A stretch of 64,000 nucleotides of DNA from Cupriavidus necator A5-1 (GCF_000744095.1 NZ_JQLI01000001.1:3782001-3846000); one strand, 5' to 3'. Counted from the first letter of the stretch, positions 11,311 through 19,715 are shown. Numbers and translations are program-made. Notes: a model not told the origin generated them from the sequence alone.

Positions 11311-11483
11311 ACACAGACCTGCACCAACCGGCTGCTACGCCCGTCCTCGATCCCGCATTGCGCACGCGCTGCGAAGTCTGGACCCGGGTGATGGGCTACC
11401 ACCGGCCGGTCTCCTCCTTCAACACCGGCAAGCAGGGCGAGTTCCATGAGCGGCGCTTCTTTACCGAATCCCCGACCCATTGA
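11307..11483 (+). CDS. Free-standing glycyl-radical domain of class III ribonucleotide reductase
   Basis: A 58-codon gene. Residues 24-52 read like the C-terminal end of NrdD: VWTRVMGYHRPVSSFNTGKQ, then GEFHERRFF. Gly30 in RVMGY is the predicted radical glycine. The ATG overlaps the nrdD stop as ATGA and has an AAAGGAG ribosome-binding site at 11295-11301, so separate, coupled translation is intended rather than the result of a recent frameshift. Its end overlaps the activase gene by 38 bp. In one-chain NrdD the glycyl loop sits inside the barrel next to the thiyl cysteine, so this peptide should dock into the 586-residue subunit. It may be activated by NrdG there or while free, as the GrcA/YfiD spare part is for pyruvate formate-lyase. 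Confidence 0.88.
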   Translation: MNTDLHQPAATPVLDPALRTRCEVWTRVMGYHRPVSSFNTGKQGEFHERRFFTESPTH

Positions 11484-12201
11484 CGGACCGCACGCCTGCG
11501 CCGCCCCGCCTGCGGCGGCGCAGGCGCTGCGCGGCGGGCCGGCGCTGGCGGGGCTGGTACCGTTTTCCAGCGTCGACTGGCCGGGCAAGCTGGCGGCGGT
11601 GCTGTTTATCGCCGGCTGCCCGTGGCGCTGTGGCTATTGCCACAACACCCACCTGCAGCGGCGCCATGCGGCCTACGCCTGGCCGGCCGTGACCGACTGG
11701 CTTGCGACCCGCGCCGGGCTGCTGGACGGCGTGGTGTTCTCCGGCGGCGAGCCGCTCAGTGAAGCGCAACTGCCGGCGCTCGTGAACACCGTGAAAGCGC
11801 TCGGCTTCAAGGTCGCCTTGCACACCGCGGGCATCTACCCGGACCGGCTGGCGGCAGTCTTGCCTGCGCTGGACTGGGTCGGGCTCGACATCAAGGCCGA
11901 CGCCGACACCCATGACGCGCTGGTGGGCCGGCCCGGCGGCTACCAAAGCGTGCAGGCAAGCCTTGCGCTGCTGCTACGCGCGTCCTGTCCGTTTGAATGC
12001 CGCACGACCTGGGATCCGGCCTGCCTCAGCGAAGCCCGCCTGATGACGCTGGCGCGCACGCTTGCGGAGCAAGGCGTGCGGCACTATGCCGTGCAGGCTT
12101 GCCGCTTGGGCACGGTGGCAGTGCCGGGCGCGAATCTCAGCGCACCAGCAAGGGACGCGCTGGCGTCGTGGTTCGAGACGTTTGACTATCGCGAAGGCTG
12201 A
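11446..12201 (+). CDS. nrdG: Anaerobic ribonucleoside-triphosphate reductase activating protein (radical SAM)
   Basis: A 251-residue radical SAM activase. The 4Fe-4S motif CPWRCGYC (Cys58, Cys62, Cys65) is followed by the SAM-binding VVFSGGEPL near residue 100. The N-terminal DWPGKLAAVLFIAGC segment is typical of the NrdG/PflA group. It would use S-adenosylmethionine to place a glycyl radical on Gly30 of the 58-residue partner. The ATG at 11446 lies inside the partner gene (38-bp overlap) with an AGGGCGAG ribosome-binding site; no later start would keep the full N-terminus. It ends overlapping the convergent lysR gene by 16 bp. Confidence 0.88.
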   Translation: MSGASLPNPRPIDGPHACAAPPAAAQALRGGPALAGLVPFSSVDWPGKLAAVLFIAGCPWRCGYCHNTHLQRRHAAYAWPAVTDWLATRAGLLDGVVFSGGEPLSEAQLPALVNTVKALGFKVALHTAGIYPDRLAAVLPALDWVGLDIKADADTHDALVGRPGGYQSVQASLALLLRASCPFECRTTWDPACLSEARLMTLARTLAEQGVRHYAVQACRLGTVAVPGANLSAPARDALASWFETFDYREG

Positions 12202-13103
12202 AGCGCGGCCAGCGCCGCCGTCCGCTCCGCGACGAAATCCCGCAGCGCGCGCAGCAGCGGCGTCAGCTGGCGCCGCCCCGGCACCACCATGTACAGCGGC
12301 GAGGCCTCGGTGCCCCAGTCCGCGCACAACGCCCGCAGCCGCCCTTCGGCCAGGTCCTCGGCCACGTCGAAGTAAGCCTTGTAGGCAATGCCCTTGCCAA
12401 GCAGCGCCCATCGGCGCACCACATCGCCGTCGTTGGAGACATTGAAGGGCCTGACGCGCACCGTCACCGGCTCGGCCCCGTCGCGCGAGAAGCGCCAGCG
12501 GTCGTGGACTTCGTCGCCGAACATGTAGCACAGGCAGTTGTGCTCCGACAGCGCCTGCGGGGTCTCGGGGATGCCGTGCTGCGCCAGATAGCTCGGGGCT
12601 ACGCACAGCACGCGGCAATTGTCCGGCGCCACCGGCAGCGCCACCAGGTTGGAGTCGGGCGGCTTGCCGTAGCGGAAGGCGACGTCGACCGGCTCGCTGT
12701 AGATATTGGCCAGGCGGTCCGACAGGTGCAGCCGGATTTCCACCTGGGGGTGCAGCGCCTGGAAGGCATCGAGCCACGGCAGCAGCAGGTTGCGGCCAAA
12801 GTCCGAGGTTGCCGACAGCTTCAGCGCGCCGCGAAATTCCTGCACGCCCGTGGCCAGTTGCTGGCCGACCTGTTGCAGCGCTTCCAGCGCCGGGCGGCCC
12901 TGCGCCAGCAGCAGTTCGCCCTGCTGGGTGAGCCGCATGGTGCGCGTGGAGCGCACAAACAGCGGCACGCCCAGCTCTGCCTCCAGCCGCTTGAGCGCGG
13001 CGCTGGCGGCGGCGGGGGTCAGGTCCAGCGCGCGCGCCGCAGCCGACAGGCTGCCGCTGTCGGCGGTGCGCACGAAGATATCCAGGTCTTGCAGGGCCTT
13101 CAT
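12186..13103 (-). CDS. LysR-family transcriptional regulator
   Basis: A 305-residue LysR regulator: N-terminal winged helix (LDIFVRTADSGSLSAAARAL, then TPAAASAALKRLEAELGVPL and RSTRTMRLTQQG) and a C-terminal periplasmic-binding-like effector domain. ATG 13103 was preferred over an in-frame ATG 33 nt upstream because MKALQDLDIF is the usual family start and a GAGG lies 9-10 nt before it. It is divergent from the VOC and Old Yellow Enzyme genes, the usual geometry for LysR proteins and their targets, and the shared gap contains repeated TTTTCAAAT words. The inducer is unknown. Confidence 0.9.
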   Translation of the reverse strand: MKALQDLDIFVRTADSGSLSAAARALDLTPAAASAALKRLEAELGVPLFVRSTRTMRLTQQGELLLAQGRPALEALQQVGQQLATGVQEFRGALKLSATSDFGRNLLLPWLDAFQALHPQVEIRLHLSDRLANIYSEPVDVAFRYGKPPDSNLVALPVAPDNCRVLCVAPSYLAQHGIPETPQALSEHNCLCYMFGDEVHDRWRFSRDGAEPVTVRVRPFNVSNDGDVVRRWALLGKGIAYKAYFDVAEDLAEGRLRALCADWGTEASPLYMVVPGRRQLTPLLRALRDFVAERTAALAALQPSR

Positions 13104-13129
13104 TGGTCGAACCTCGGGGTCGGCTTGGA

Positions 13130-13180
13130 TTTTCAAATATTAATTGATACCGGCCGCAAACAGGGCGGGGTTTTTCAAAT
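13130..13180. promoter_or_regulatory. Candidate LysR operator pair in divergent promoter
   Basis: TTTTCAAAT occurs twice, at 13130-13138 and 13172-13180, 42 bp (four helical turns) apart. The first copy is part of a small palindrome, TCAA-N7-TTGA (13133-13147). Two spaced sites in an A/T-rich divergent gap are what a LysR regulator would occupy; the assignment is inference. Confidence 0.42.
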
Positions 13181-13228
13181 GGATGGCAGCTGCGACGATG
13201 GCGCATCGTCACACAACGCCTGCACGCC

Positions 13229-13699
13229 ATGAACATCGCAACGCCTGTCGCCGAAGCCGACGCACCTGCCTGGCGCTTTGACCACGTCAATGTCTCGGCC
13301 GGCGACCGCCATGCGCTGCGCCTGCTATTCGAAGGCGTGATGGACCTGCGCCCGGGCTACCGCCTGCCCTTCCCGTTTCCCGGCCTGTGGCTGTACGCCG
13401 GCGAGCAGGCGGCGGTACATGCGGTCGATGACCCCGCCCTGTCGGCACAGGACGGCGCAGTCCGCTTCGGCCATATCGCCTTCCGCAGCGACACGCCGGC
13501 GGCGGAAGTGATCGCCCGGCTGCGCGCCAGCGGCCTGCCCTTCCGCATCGCCCGGGTGCCGGCCGACGACACCACGCAGTTCTTCGTCGGGCTGCCCGGC
13601 GGCTTCGTGGTCGAGCTGGACGTGCCCCTGGACGCGCACGCCGCTGCCAGCCATCACTACGACAGCACCCAAGCCGCGCCATCCGGCGACGACTTCTGA
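13229..13699 (+). CDS. VOC (glyoxalase/bleomycin-resistance) family protein
   Basis: A 156-residue protein with the paired beta-alpha-beta-beta-beta pattern of the vicinal-oxygen-chelate fold: WRFDHVNVSAGDRHALRLLF at the N-terminus, VRFGHIAFRS near residue 78 and a C-terminal FFVGLPGGFVVELDVPL. His19, His79 and Glu121 are plausible metal ligands by position. The substrate is unknown. It is the first gene of a two-gene unit with the alkene reductase 45 bp downstream and is divergent from lysR. Confidence 0.78.
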   Translation: MNIATPVAEADAPAWRFDHVNVSAGDRHALRLLFEGVMDLRPGYRLPFPFPGLWLYAGEQAAVHAVDDPALSAQDGAVRFGHIAFRSDTPAAEVIARLRASGLPFRIARVPADDTTQFFVGLPGGFVVELDVPLDAHAAASHHYDSTQAAPSGDDF

Positions 13700-13744
13700 G
13701 TCTTTCCCGGGCAAACCATCCTCCAACCACCAGGAACCGCCACC

Positions 13745-14839
13745 ATGACTTCACGCCTCCTGTTCAACCCCCTTACCCTCGGGCCGCTGGCCCTGCCCAA
13801 CCGCATGGTGATGGCACCGATGACCCGCTGCCGCACCAGCCAGCCCGGCGACGTGCCCAACGCGCTGATGGCGGCGTACTACGCGCAGCGCGCCAGCGCC
13901 GGCCTGATCGTCAGCGAGGCCACCCAGGTCTCGCGCCAGGGCCAGGGCTACAGCTTTACGCCCGGCATCTACAGCGAGGCTCAGGTGCAGGGCTGGCGCG
14001 GCGTGACCGACGCCGTGCACCGCGCCGGCGGGCGCATCGTGCTGCAGCTCTGGCACGTGGGCCGCATGTCGCATGGCAGCTTCCACCCTGATGGACTGCC
14101 GGTGGCGCCGTCGGCGCTGTCGCCCGATGCGCAGGTCTGGGTCGCCGGCGCGGACGGCGTCGGCCGCATGGTCGATTGCCCCGTGCCGCGCGCGATGACC
14201 GAAGCCGATATCCGCGGCGTGATCGAGGACTTCCGCCGCGGCGCCGCCAACGCGATGCGGGCCGGCTTTGACGGCGTGGAAATCCACGGCGCCAATGGCT
14301 ACCTGGTCGACCAGTTCCTGCGCACCACCTCCAACCACCGCACCGATGCCTACGGCGGCTCGATCGGGAATCGCATCCGCTTTGCCGAGGAAGTGGCCGC
14401 CGCGGTGGCGGGCGAAGCCGGCGCGGATCGCACCGGCATGCGCCTGGCGCCCTTTATCACCCAGCGCAACATGAACTGCCCGGAGATCATTCCGACCATC
14501 CTGCAACTCGCGCAACGGCTCGACCGGCTGGGCCTGACCTATATCCACCTGTCCGAGGCGGACTGGGATGACGCGCCCCAGATTCCGGAGGACTTCCGCC
14601 ATGCGCTGCGCCGCGCCTACGGCGGCCGCGTGATCGTGGCCGGCAAGTACGACCAGGCGCGCGGCGAGCGCATCCTGGGCGAGGGCTTGGCTGACCTCGT
14701 CGCGTTCGGGCGTCCGTTTATCGCCAACCCTGACCTGCCGGCCCGCTATGCGGCCAACCTGCCGCTGGCGGCGTTCGACAGCCAGAGCCTGTTCGGCGGC
14801 AACGAGCGCGGCTACACCGACTACGCGGCGGCCGCCTGA
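13745..14839 (+). CDS. NADH:flavin oxidoreductase, Old Yellow Enzyme family (alkene reductase)
   Basis: A 364-residue single-domain FMN barrel with OYE signatures: [18 protein letters not shown] at the N-terminus, [11 protein letters not shown] near residue 100, [17 protein letters not shown] near 178, followed by [12 protein letters not shown], and [13 protein letters not shown] near 318. Family members reduce activated C=C bonds or nitro compounds using NAD(P)H. An AGGAA ribosome-binding site precedes ATG 13745. It is co-oriented with the VOC gene and likely controlled by the divergent LysR protein. Confidence 0.92.
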   Translation: MTSRLLFNPLTLGPLALPNRMVMAPMTRCRTSQPGDVPNALMAAYYAQRASAGLIVSEATQVSRQGQGYSFTPGIYSEAQVQGWRGVTDAVHRAGGRIVLQLWHVGRMSHGSFHPDGLPVAPSALSPDAQVWVAGADGVGRMVDCPVPRAMTEADIRGVIEDFRRGAANAMRAGFDGVEIHGANGYLVDQFLRTTSNHRTDAYGGSIGNRIRFAEEVAAAVAGEAGADRTGMRLAPFITQRNMNCPEIIPTILQLAQRLDRLGLTYIHLSEADWDDAPQIPEDFRHALRRAYGGRVIVAGKYDQARGERILGEGLADLVAFGRPFIANPDLPARYAANLPLAAFDSQSLFGGNERGYTDYAAAA

Positions 14840-14867
14840 CCCGGTGGCACCCCCTCCCAAGGCAGGG

Positions 14868-14912
14868 TAAGCAAACCCTAAAGGCTTCGCCCGCCGCCGA
14901 CGTTAAGCAAAC
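14868..14912 (+). promoter_or_regulatory. Direct repeat and weak sigma28-like promoter before the chemoreceptor
   Basis: The 9-mer TAAGCAAAC occurs at 14868-14876 and 14904-14912, 36 bp apart. Between the copies lies TAAAGGCT (from 14879) followed by GCCGACGT (14896-14903), which resembles the flagellar sigma28 promoter TAAAGTTT / GCCGATAA. The spacing is 2 bp short and the second half is imperfect, so the call is weak. Confidence 0.25.
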
Positions 14913-15015
14913 GTTGACCAGCGAAAAATCGCGAGACAGGCAGATGGCGCGGGTTAGCGGGAAACGCCGGCGCGGGCGCGCCGGCGCCTGCACTTTAAGG
15001 GGGGACGGTAGCAAC

Positions 15016-16113
15016 ATGCAGAATTTGGGGATTCGCATACGCCTGGGCGCGGCATTTGGCGCCATGTGGTCGCTGATGGCGATTGGGATTGCGGTGGCAT
15101 TGCCGCACATGCAGGGCGCCACCGACGCGCGCAACCTGCTGATCTCGCTGGGCGCCGTCGGGCTGGGCCTGGCCGTGGTCGCCACCTGGGGCCTTGCGCG
15201 CAGCATCGAGGCGCCGCTGTCCGAGGCGGTCTATATCGCCGAGACCGTGGCCGCCGGCGACCTGAGCCAGGAATTCGAGAGCGAGCGTGGCGGCGAATTC
15301 GGCCGGCTGCTGGGCGGGCTGGGCGAGATGGAAGACATGCTCACCGGCCTGGTGACGCGCATCAAGGCCGCCACCGATTCGATCGGCGCGGCCTCGCACC
15401 AGATCGCCGCCGGCAACACCGACCTGTCGCAGCGCACCGAGGAACAGGCCGCGTCGCTGCAGCAGACTGCGTCGAGCATGAGCGAGCTGACCGCGATGGT
15501 GCGCCAGAACACCGAACGCGCGCGCGCCGCCAACGGCCTGGCCGAGGCCGCATCCGGTATCGCGGCACGCGGCGGCGAGGTGGTCGGCAACGTGGTGCAG
15601 ACCATGTCGGCGATCAGCGCCAGCTCGCGCAAGGTCACCGACATCATCGAGGTGATCGAGGGCATTGCCTTCCAGACCAATATCCTGGCGCTGAATGCGG
15701 CGGTGGAAGCCGCCCGCGCTGGCGAGCAGGGCCGCGGCTTCGCCGTGGTGGCGGGCGAGGTGCGCACGCTGGCGCAACGCAGCGCCGCGGCGGCCAAGGA
15801 GATCAAGCAACTGATCGACGCTTCGGTGCAGCAGGTGGACAGCGGTTCGGCGCTGGTGGGCCAGGCGGGCGAGACCATGCACGAGATCGTCCAGTCGGTG
15901 GGCCGCGTGACCACGCTGCTGGGCGAGATCACCGCGGCGTCGGAGCAGCAGAGCGCCGGCATCGCGCAGGTCAATGAAGCGGTGGCGCAGATGGACGCCG
16001 TGACGCAGCAGAACGCCGCGCTGGTCGAGCAGGCCGCCAGCGCCTCGAGCGCGCTGGCTGGACAGGCCACCGAGCTGCAGCAGGTGGTCGGCGAGTTCAA
16101 GCTGGACGCCTGA
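15016..16113 (+). CDS. Methyl-accepting chemotaxis protein with minimal periplasmic domain
   Basis: A 365-residue chemoreceptor. Two membrane helices (about residues 10-29 and 38-60) are separated by only about 10 residues, so no periplasmic ligand-binding domain exists. A HAMP-like segment and a standard cytoplasmic signalling domain follow, with the hairpin-tip sequence [20 protein letters not shown] near residue 232 and methylation helices rich in Glu/Gln, including [19 protein letters not shown]. It must sense through the membrane, the cytoplasm or a partner. I chose the ATG at 15016 because the first membrane helix follows directly; an in-frame ATG at 14914 would prepend a basic, low-complexity extension. 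No che genes are adjacent. Confidence 0.88.
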   Translation: MQNLGIRIRLGAAFGAMWSLMAIGIAVALPHMQGATDARNLLISLGAVGLGLAVVATWGLARSIEAPLSEAVYIAETVAAGDLSQEFESERGGEFGRLLGGLGEMEDMLTGLVTRIKAATDSIGAASHQIAAGNTDLSQRTEEQAASLQQTASSMSELTAMVRQNTERARAANGLAEAASGIAARGGEVVGNVVQTMSAISASSRKVTDIIEVIEGIAFQTNILALNAAVEAARAGEQGRGFAVVAGEVRTLAQRSAAAAKEIKQLIDASVQQVDSGSALVGQAGETMHEIVQSVGRVTTLLGEITAASEQQSAGIAQVNEAVAQMDAVTQQNAALVEQAASASSALAGQATELQQVVGEFKLDA

Positions 16114-16166
16114 ACGTCGCTGAGCTGAACGGTAAGGGCTGACAACGCCACAACTGAGAGTGTTGT

Positions 16167-16196
16167 CTCCCCTCTCCCGCAGGCGGGTGAGGGGAG
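16167..16196. repeat. CCTCTCCCGC-type palindromic element, copy 1
   Basis: CTCCCCTCTCCCGC faces GCGGGTGAGGGGAG across a 2-nt AG loop, with one mismatch in the arms. It belongs to the same family as the elements near 25.05, 25.16, 47.60 and 47.73 kb. It lies between convergent genes and may help terminate both transcripts. Confidence 0.7.
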
Positions 16197-16258
16197 CACA
16201 CCGACGGCATGGACGCGTTCTCAGCATCCTGAGGACGACGCTTGCCGCCCCTTTGGCC

Positions 16259-17602
16259 CTACGCCGTAGCAGTCGCCGCCGCCGGCAGCACCGCGTGCAC
16301 TGCCGCAGCAAAGCGCTCCACGATAGTGTCGATATCCTGCGGCGTGCAGATAAACGGCGGCGCGAACAGCACGTGGTCGCCGTGCACGCCATCCACCGTG
16401 CCGCCCATCGGATAGACCAGCAGCCCGTTCTGCATCGCGGCCGACTTCAGCCGCGCATGCGTCTTCAGCGCGGGATCGAGGGTGGCCTTGCTGTCGCGGT
16501 CGGCTACGAACTCCACACCGACGAACAAGCCCCGCCCGCGCATATCGCCCAGGTTGGGGTGCTCGCCCAACGCTTCGCGCAGCCGCGCACGCAGTTGTTC
16601 GCCACGTGCCTGCACATTGGCCAGCAAGTTGTCTTCAGCAATCGTGCGCTGCACCGCCAGTGCCGCGGCGCATGCCGTGGCATGGCCGATATAGGTATGG
16701 CCGTGCTGGAAAAAGCCGCTGCCGCCGACGATGGTGTCGTAGATGCGACGCGTCGACAGCATCGCGCCGATCGGCTGGTAGCCCGCGCCCAGGCCCTTGG
16801 CAATGGTGACGATGTCGGGCACCACGCCATCCTCTTCGCATGCGAACAGGTGGCCGGTGCGGCCCATGCCTGACATCACCTCGTCCAGGATCAGCAGCAC
16901 GCCGTATTTTTCGCAGACGGCGCGGATGCGCTTCAGGTAGTCGCCCACCGGCGGCACCGCGCCGGCGGTCGCGCCCACCACGGTTTCGGCGACGAAGGCG
17001 GCCACGGTATCGGGGCCCAGTTCGAGGATCTTCGCTTCCAGCTCATCCGCCAGCCGCTGCGCGTATTGCGCATCGGTCTCGCCGGATTGCTGGTCGCGAT
17101 AGGCGTAGCACGGCGATACGTGATGCGCCGGCACCAGCAGCGGCAGGAACGGCTCGCGCCGCCACGCATTGCCGCCGATCGCCAGCGCGCCCAGCGTATT
17201 GCCGTGATAACTCTGCCGGCGCGCGATAAAGTGGCGGCGGCTGGGCTGCCCCAGCTCGACAAAGTACTGGCGCGCCAACTTCAGCGCCGATTCCACGGCC
17301 TCGGAGCCGCCCGAGACGAAGTAGACATGGTCGAGGTCGCCCGGCGCGGCCTGCGCGAGCGTGTCGGCCAGCGTCTCCGACACTTCGGTGGTGAAGAACG
17401 AGGTATGCGCGTAGGCGATGGTGTCGAGCTGCGCCTTGATCGCCGCGATCACGCGCGGATGGGCGTGGCCCAGGCACGAGACGGCTGCGCCGCCCGAGGC
17501 GTCGAGATAGCGCCGGCCTTCGCTGTCGATCAGTTCGATTCCCTGCCCGGCGACGGCAACGGGCAGCTTCTGGCGCGGATTGCGATGGAATACGTGGGTC
17601 AT
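16259..17602 (-). CDS. Class III pyridoxal-phosphate aminotransferase family protein
   Basis: A 447-residue fold-type I, class III aminotransferase. Visible features: VYFVSGGSEAVESALKLAR near residue 93, SYHGNTLGALAIGG near 131, LILDEVMSGMGRTG at about 237-250 with Asp240 for the cofactor ring nitrogen, and IAKGLGAGYQPIGAML with Lys269 as the Schiff-base lysine. Members use omega-amino acids, beta-alanine, GABA or diamines, often with pyruvate as acceptor; the substrate cannot be fixed here. Start chosen at ATG 17602 (MTHVFHRNP), which has the TATACT promoter 27 bp upstream; a longer in-frame start would span that promoter. Upstream lie two copies of a 14-bp repeat that may be a regulator site. 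Confidence 0.9.
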   Translation of the reverse strand: MTHVFHRNPRQKLPVAVAGQGIELIDSEGRRYLDASGGAAVSCLGHAHPRVIAAIKAQLDTIAYAHTSFFTTEVSETLADTLAQAAPGDLDHVYFVSGGSEAVESALKLARQYFVELGQPSRRHFIARRQSYHGNTLGALAIGGNAWRREPFLPLLVPAHHVSPCYAYRDQQSGETDAQYAQRLADELEAKILELGPDTVAAFVAETVVGATAGAVPPVGDYLKRIRAVCEKYGVLLILDEVMSGMGRTGHLFACEEDGVVPDIVTIAKGLGAGYQPIGAMLSTRRIYDTIVGGSGFFQHGHTYIGHATACAAALAVQRTIAEDNLLANVQARGEQLRARLREALGEHPNLGDMRGRGLFVGVEFVADRDSKATLDPALKTHARLKSAAMQNGLLVYPMGGTVDGVHGDHVLFAPPFICTPQDIDTIVERFAAAVHAVLPAAATATA

Positions 17603-17628
17603 GGTGGCTTGGAGGGCGGTGTCCTCGC

Positions 17629-17658
17629 AGTATAAGTATGAGTCCGCCAGATGCGCAA
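17629..17658 (-). promoter_or_regulatory. Promoter of the class III aminotransferase gene
   Basis: On the minus strand TTGCGC (17658-17653), an 18-bp spacer and TATACT (17634-17629) precede the start at 17602. The transcript would have a very short leader of about 20 nt. The proximal copy of the 14-bp repeat abuts the -35 hexamer. Confidence 0.5.
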
Positions 17659-17759
17659 CGATTGTTTCATGCCCATCTTTCCGCACGCATAGCGCAGTTC
17701 ACTTAGTGCAATACCTCGCAACCCGGCTCATATTGAACTACGAGAAACGATTGTTTCAT
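17657..17759. repeat. Two copies of a 14-bp direct repeat flanking the aminotransferase promoter
   Basis: AACGATTGTTTCAT occurs identically at 17657-17670 and 17746-17759, 89 bp apart, in the gap between the aminotransferase start and the XRE-PAS gene end. One copy abuts the -35 hexamer. The pattern suggests a regulator binding site pair, possibly with looping; the protein is unknown. Confidence 0.6.
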
Positions 17760-17786
17760 CGGCAACCGACCGGCGAGGACTCCGCT

Positions 17787-19235
17787 TCACACCGCCTGGC
17801 GCGACTTGTCCGCCGCCCGCCGCCGCGGCGCGCGCGTTGAGCCGGATCCCGCCTCACCCTGCGCGCCGTCGTCCAGCGCCTCCACAATCGCAATCAGGTA
17901 CCCCGGCTCGCCATCCCCGGGCCGCCGGCTCAGCGACGTCGTCACCTTGGTCCACACCGTCGAGCCATCGGGCCGGATAAAGCGCTTCTTCAGCGTATAG
18001 GTCTCCACCTCGCCGTCCAGCAGGCGCTGGACCAGCACCAGGTTCTCATCCAGGTCTTCGGCGACCGTCAGTTCCTGGAACGTGCGCTGCTGCAACGCGG
18101 CGTTGTCATAGCCGAGGATCTCGCACAGCTTGCGGTTGGCGCGCAGCCAGTGGCCGTTCAGGTCGACGTGCGCAATGCCCACCGCCGCCTGCTCGAAGGT
18201 GGCGCGGAAGCGCTCCTCGCTGTCACGGTGCGCGGCCTCGACGCGCTTCTGGTCGGTGACGTCCTGCGAGGCGCCCACCATGGTCAGCGCATTGCCGTGC
18301 TCGTCCAGCGTGACCTCGCCTTCCTCGTGGATATCGCGGTGGCTGCCGTCGGGCAGCGTGATGCGGTAGTCGACGCGGTACGGCGCCTTGTCGACGATGG
18401 CCGCGCGGATGGCCGCCTGCACGCGCGCGCGGTCTGCCTCGACGATCGACGACAGGTAGCGGTCCATGGTCACCTTGAACGCCTGCGGCGCCCAGCCGAA
18501 AATGCGGTAGGCCTCGTCGGTCCAGGCGCAGTCGTCGTTCTGGATGTTCCAGTACCAGCCGCCCAGGTGCGCGATCTCCTGCGCCTTGGCCAGCAGCGCC
18601 TCGTTCTGGCGCAGCGCGGCCTCGGCACGGCGGCGCTCGGTGATGTCGAGGCTGACGCCAATCATCTTGACCGGGCGCTGCTCGAAGTCGCGCACCAGCG
18701 TGGCCCGCGACGAGATCCAGCGTGTGGTGTCCGCGTGCACCACGCGGAACTCCCACTCGTGCATCTCCTGCGCGCCCAGCGTGCGCTCGAGCACTTCGCG
18801 CAGGCGTGCGACGTCGGCCGGATGCACGCAGGCCCAGAAGTCGTCCATGTTGCGGATATGGCGGCCGAACAGCGTGACGTCGTTGGACGAGTACATGAGG
18901 CCGTCGGTCAGCACGTTCCATTCCCACGTGACGATGCCCGAGACCTCCTGCGCGAACTTCATGCGCGCCTCGCTTTCCATGATCTCGGCCAGGTGCTTCT
19001 GGCGCAGTTCCTTGATGTGCGGGTCGGATGCCGTGCTCGTCTCAAGGTCGGCGATGGCCTGCTCGCCATAGCGCAGCCACAGCCAGTTGACGCCCAGGAA
19101 GCGCGCCAGCGCCAGCAGGCGCTCGTACTCGATCTCGCCGCCGCGAGTCCACTTGTGCACCGCCGACGGCGATACCGACAGGGCCTCGGCCACCTGGACG
19201 TATTGCCGGGCACGCTGCAGCCCGCCCAGCTCCAC
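17787..19235 (-). CDS. XRE helix-turn-helix / multi-PAS regulator, probably 5'-truncated
   Basis: The protein begins with an XRE-type DNA-binding segment (QVAEALSVSPSAVHKW, then RGGEIEYERLLALARFLGV). Three PAS/PAC units follow: one around WEWNVLTDGLMYSSND, a second around AHLGGWYWNIQNDDCAW and a third around EERFRATFEQAAVGIAHVD, each with PAC-like motifs such as MIGVSLDITERRRAE. There is no kinase or GGDEF output, so it is likely a sensing transcription factor. The first helix of the HTH is shortened and sequence upstream (above about 19220) belongs to another gene read on the opposite strand, so the native 5' end seems lost. I used GTG 19235; an in-frame ATG at 19307 is also possible but lies in foreign sequence. 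Confidence 0.7.
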   Translation of the reverse strand: MELGGLQRARQYVQVAEALSVSPSAVHKWTRGGEIEYERLLALARFLGVNWLWLRYGEQAIADLETSTASDPHIKELRQKHLAEIMESEARMKFAQEVSGIVTWEWNVLTDGLMYSSNDVTLFGRHIRNMDDFWACVHPADVARLREVLERTLGAQEMHEWEFRVVHADTTRWISSRATLVRDFEQRPVKMIGVSLDITERRRAEAALRQNEALLAKAQEIAHLGGWYWNIQNDDCAWTDEAYRIFGWAPQAFKVTMDRYLSSIVEADRARVQAAIRAAIVDKAPYRVDYRITLPDGSHRDIHEEGEVTLDEHGNALTMVGASQDVTDQKRVEAAHRDSEERFRATFEQAAVGIAHVDLNGHWLRANRKLCEILGYDNAALQQRTFQELTVAEDLDENLVLVQRLLDGEVETYTLKKRFIRPDGSTVWTKVTTSLSRRPGDGEPGYLIAIVEALDDGAQGEAGSGSTRAPRRRAADKSRQAV

Positions 19236-19694
19236 CTCTATGAGAGCGATACCGGCACCATGCTCGACATCGCCGCGCTGATCGCCACGCAGCCGGGCGA
19301 TACGCATGTCTATGTGTGCGGGCCATCGGTGCTGAACGACGCGGTGGTCAACGCTGCGCGCGCCGCCGGCTGGGATGCGGGCCGGATCCACTTCGAGCAG
19401 TTCCGCAATGAGGTGGATGCCACCGGCGGCGCATTCGAGGCCGTGCTGCAGAAGAGCGGGCTGACGCTGCAGGTCGGGGCGGATGAGTCGCTGCTGCGCG
19501 CCATCGAAAAGGCCGGCGTCAAGGTGGATTGCATGTGCCGCGAGGGCATCTGCGGGTCGTGCGAGACCGCCATCCTCGACGGCGAGGCCGACCATCGCGA
19601 CCAGTACCTGTCGGATGCGGAGAAGGCGGCGCAAAAGACCATGATGCTGTGCGTGTCGCGCTGCAAGGGGCAGAGGCTGGTGCTGGATCTCTGA
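19227..19694 (+). pseudogene. 5'-truncated ferredoxin-type oxygenase reductase (PDR/VanB-like) remnant
   Basis: About 155 residues match the C-terminal half of phthalate-dioxygenase-reductase or vanillate-demethylase-reductase type proteins: LHLYESDTGTMLDIAALIA, the end of the NAD domain THVYVCGPSVLNDAVV, then a plant-type 2Fe-2S ferredoxin with CREGICGSC (near 19540) and a fourth cysteine in LCVSRC. Full-length relatives are roughly 320 residues with an N-terminal FMN domain and complete NAD domain, both absent. The homology stops at about 19227, where the plus-strand frame runs into the 5' end of the divergent XRE-PAS gene. An internal ATG at 19260 could still give a 144-residue product. 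No partner oxygenase is nearby, so it is probably a relic. Confidence 0.72.
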
Positions 19695-19715
19695 GCGCGC
19701 GCGTAATCCACATTT

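Noticed and set aside
18150..19226. Plus-strand frame extending the ferredoxin-type remnant upstream
   Set aside because: This part lies antisense to the PAS domains and shows no FMN or NAD domain of a reductase, so it is not its 5' half.
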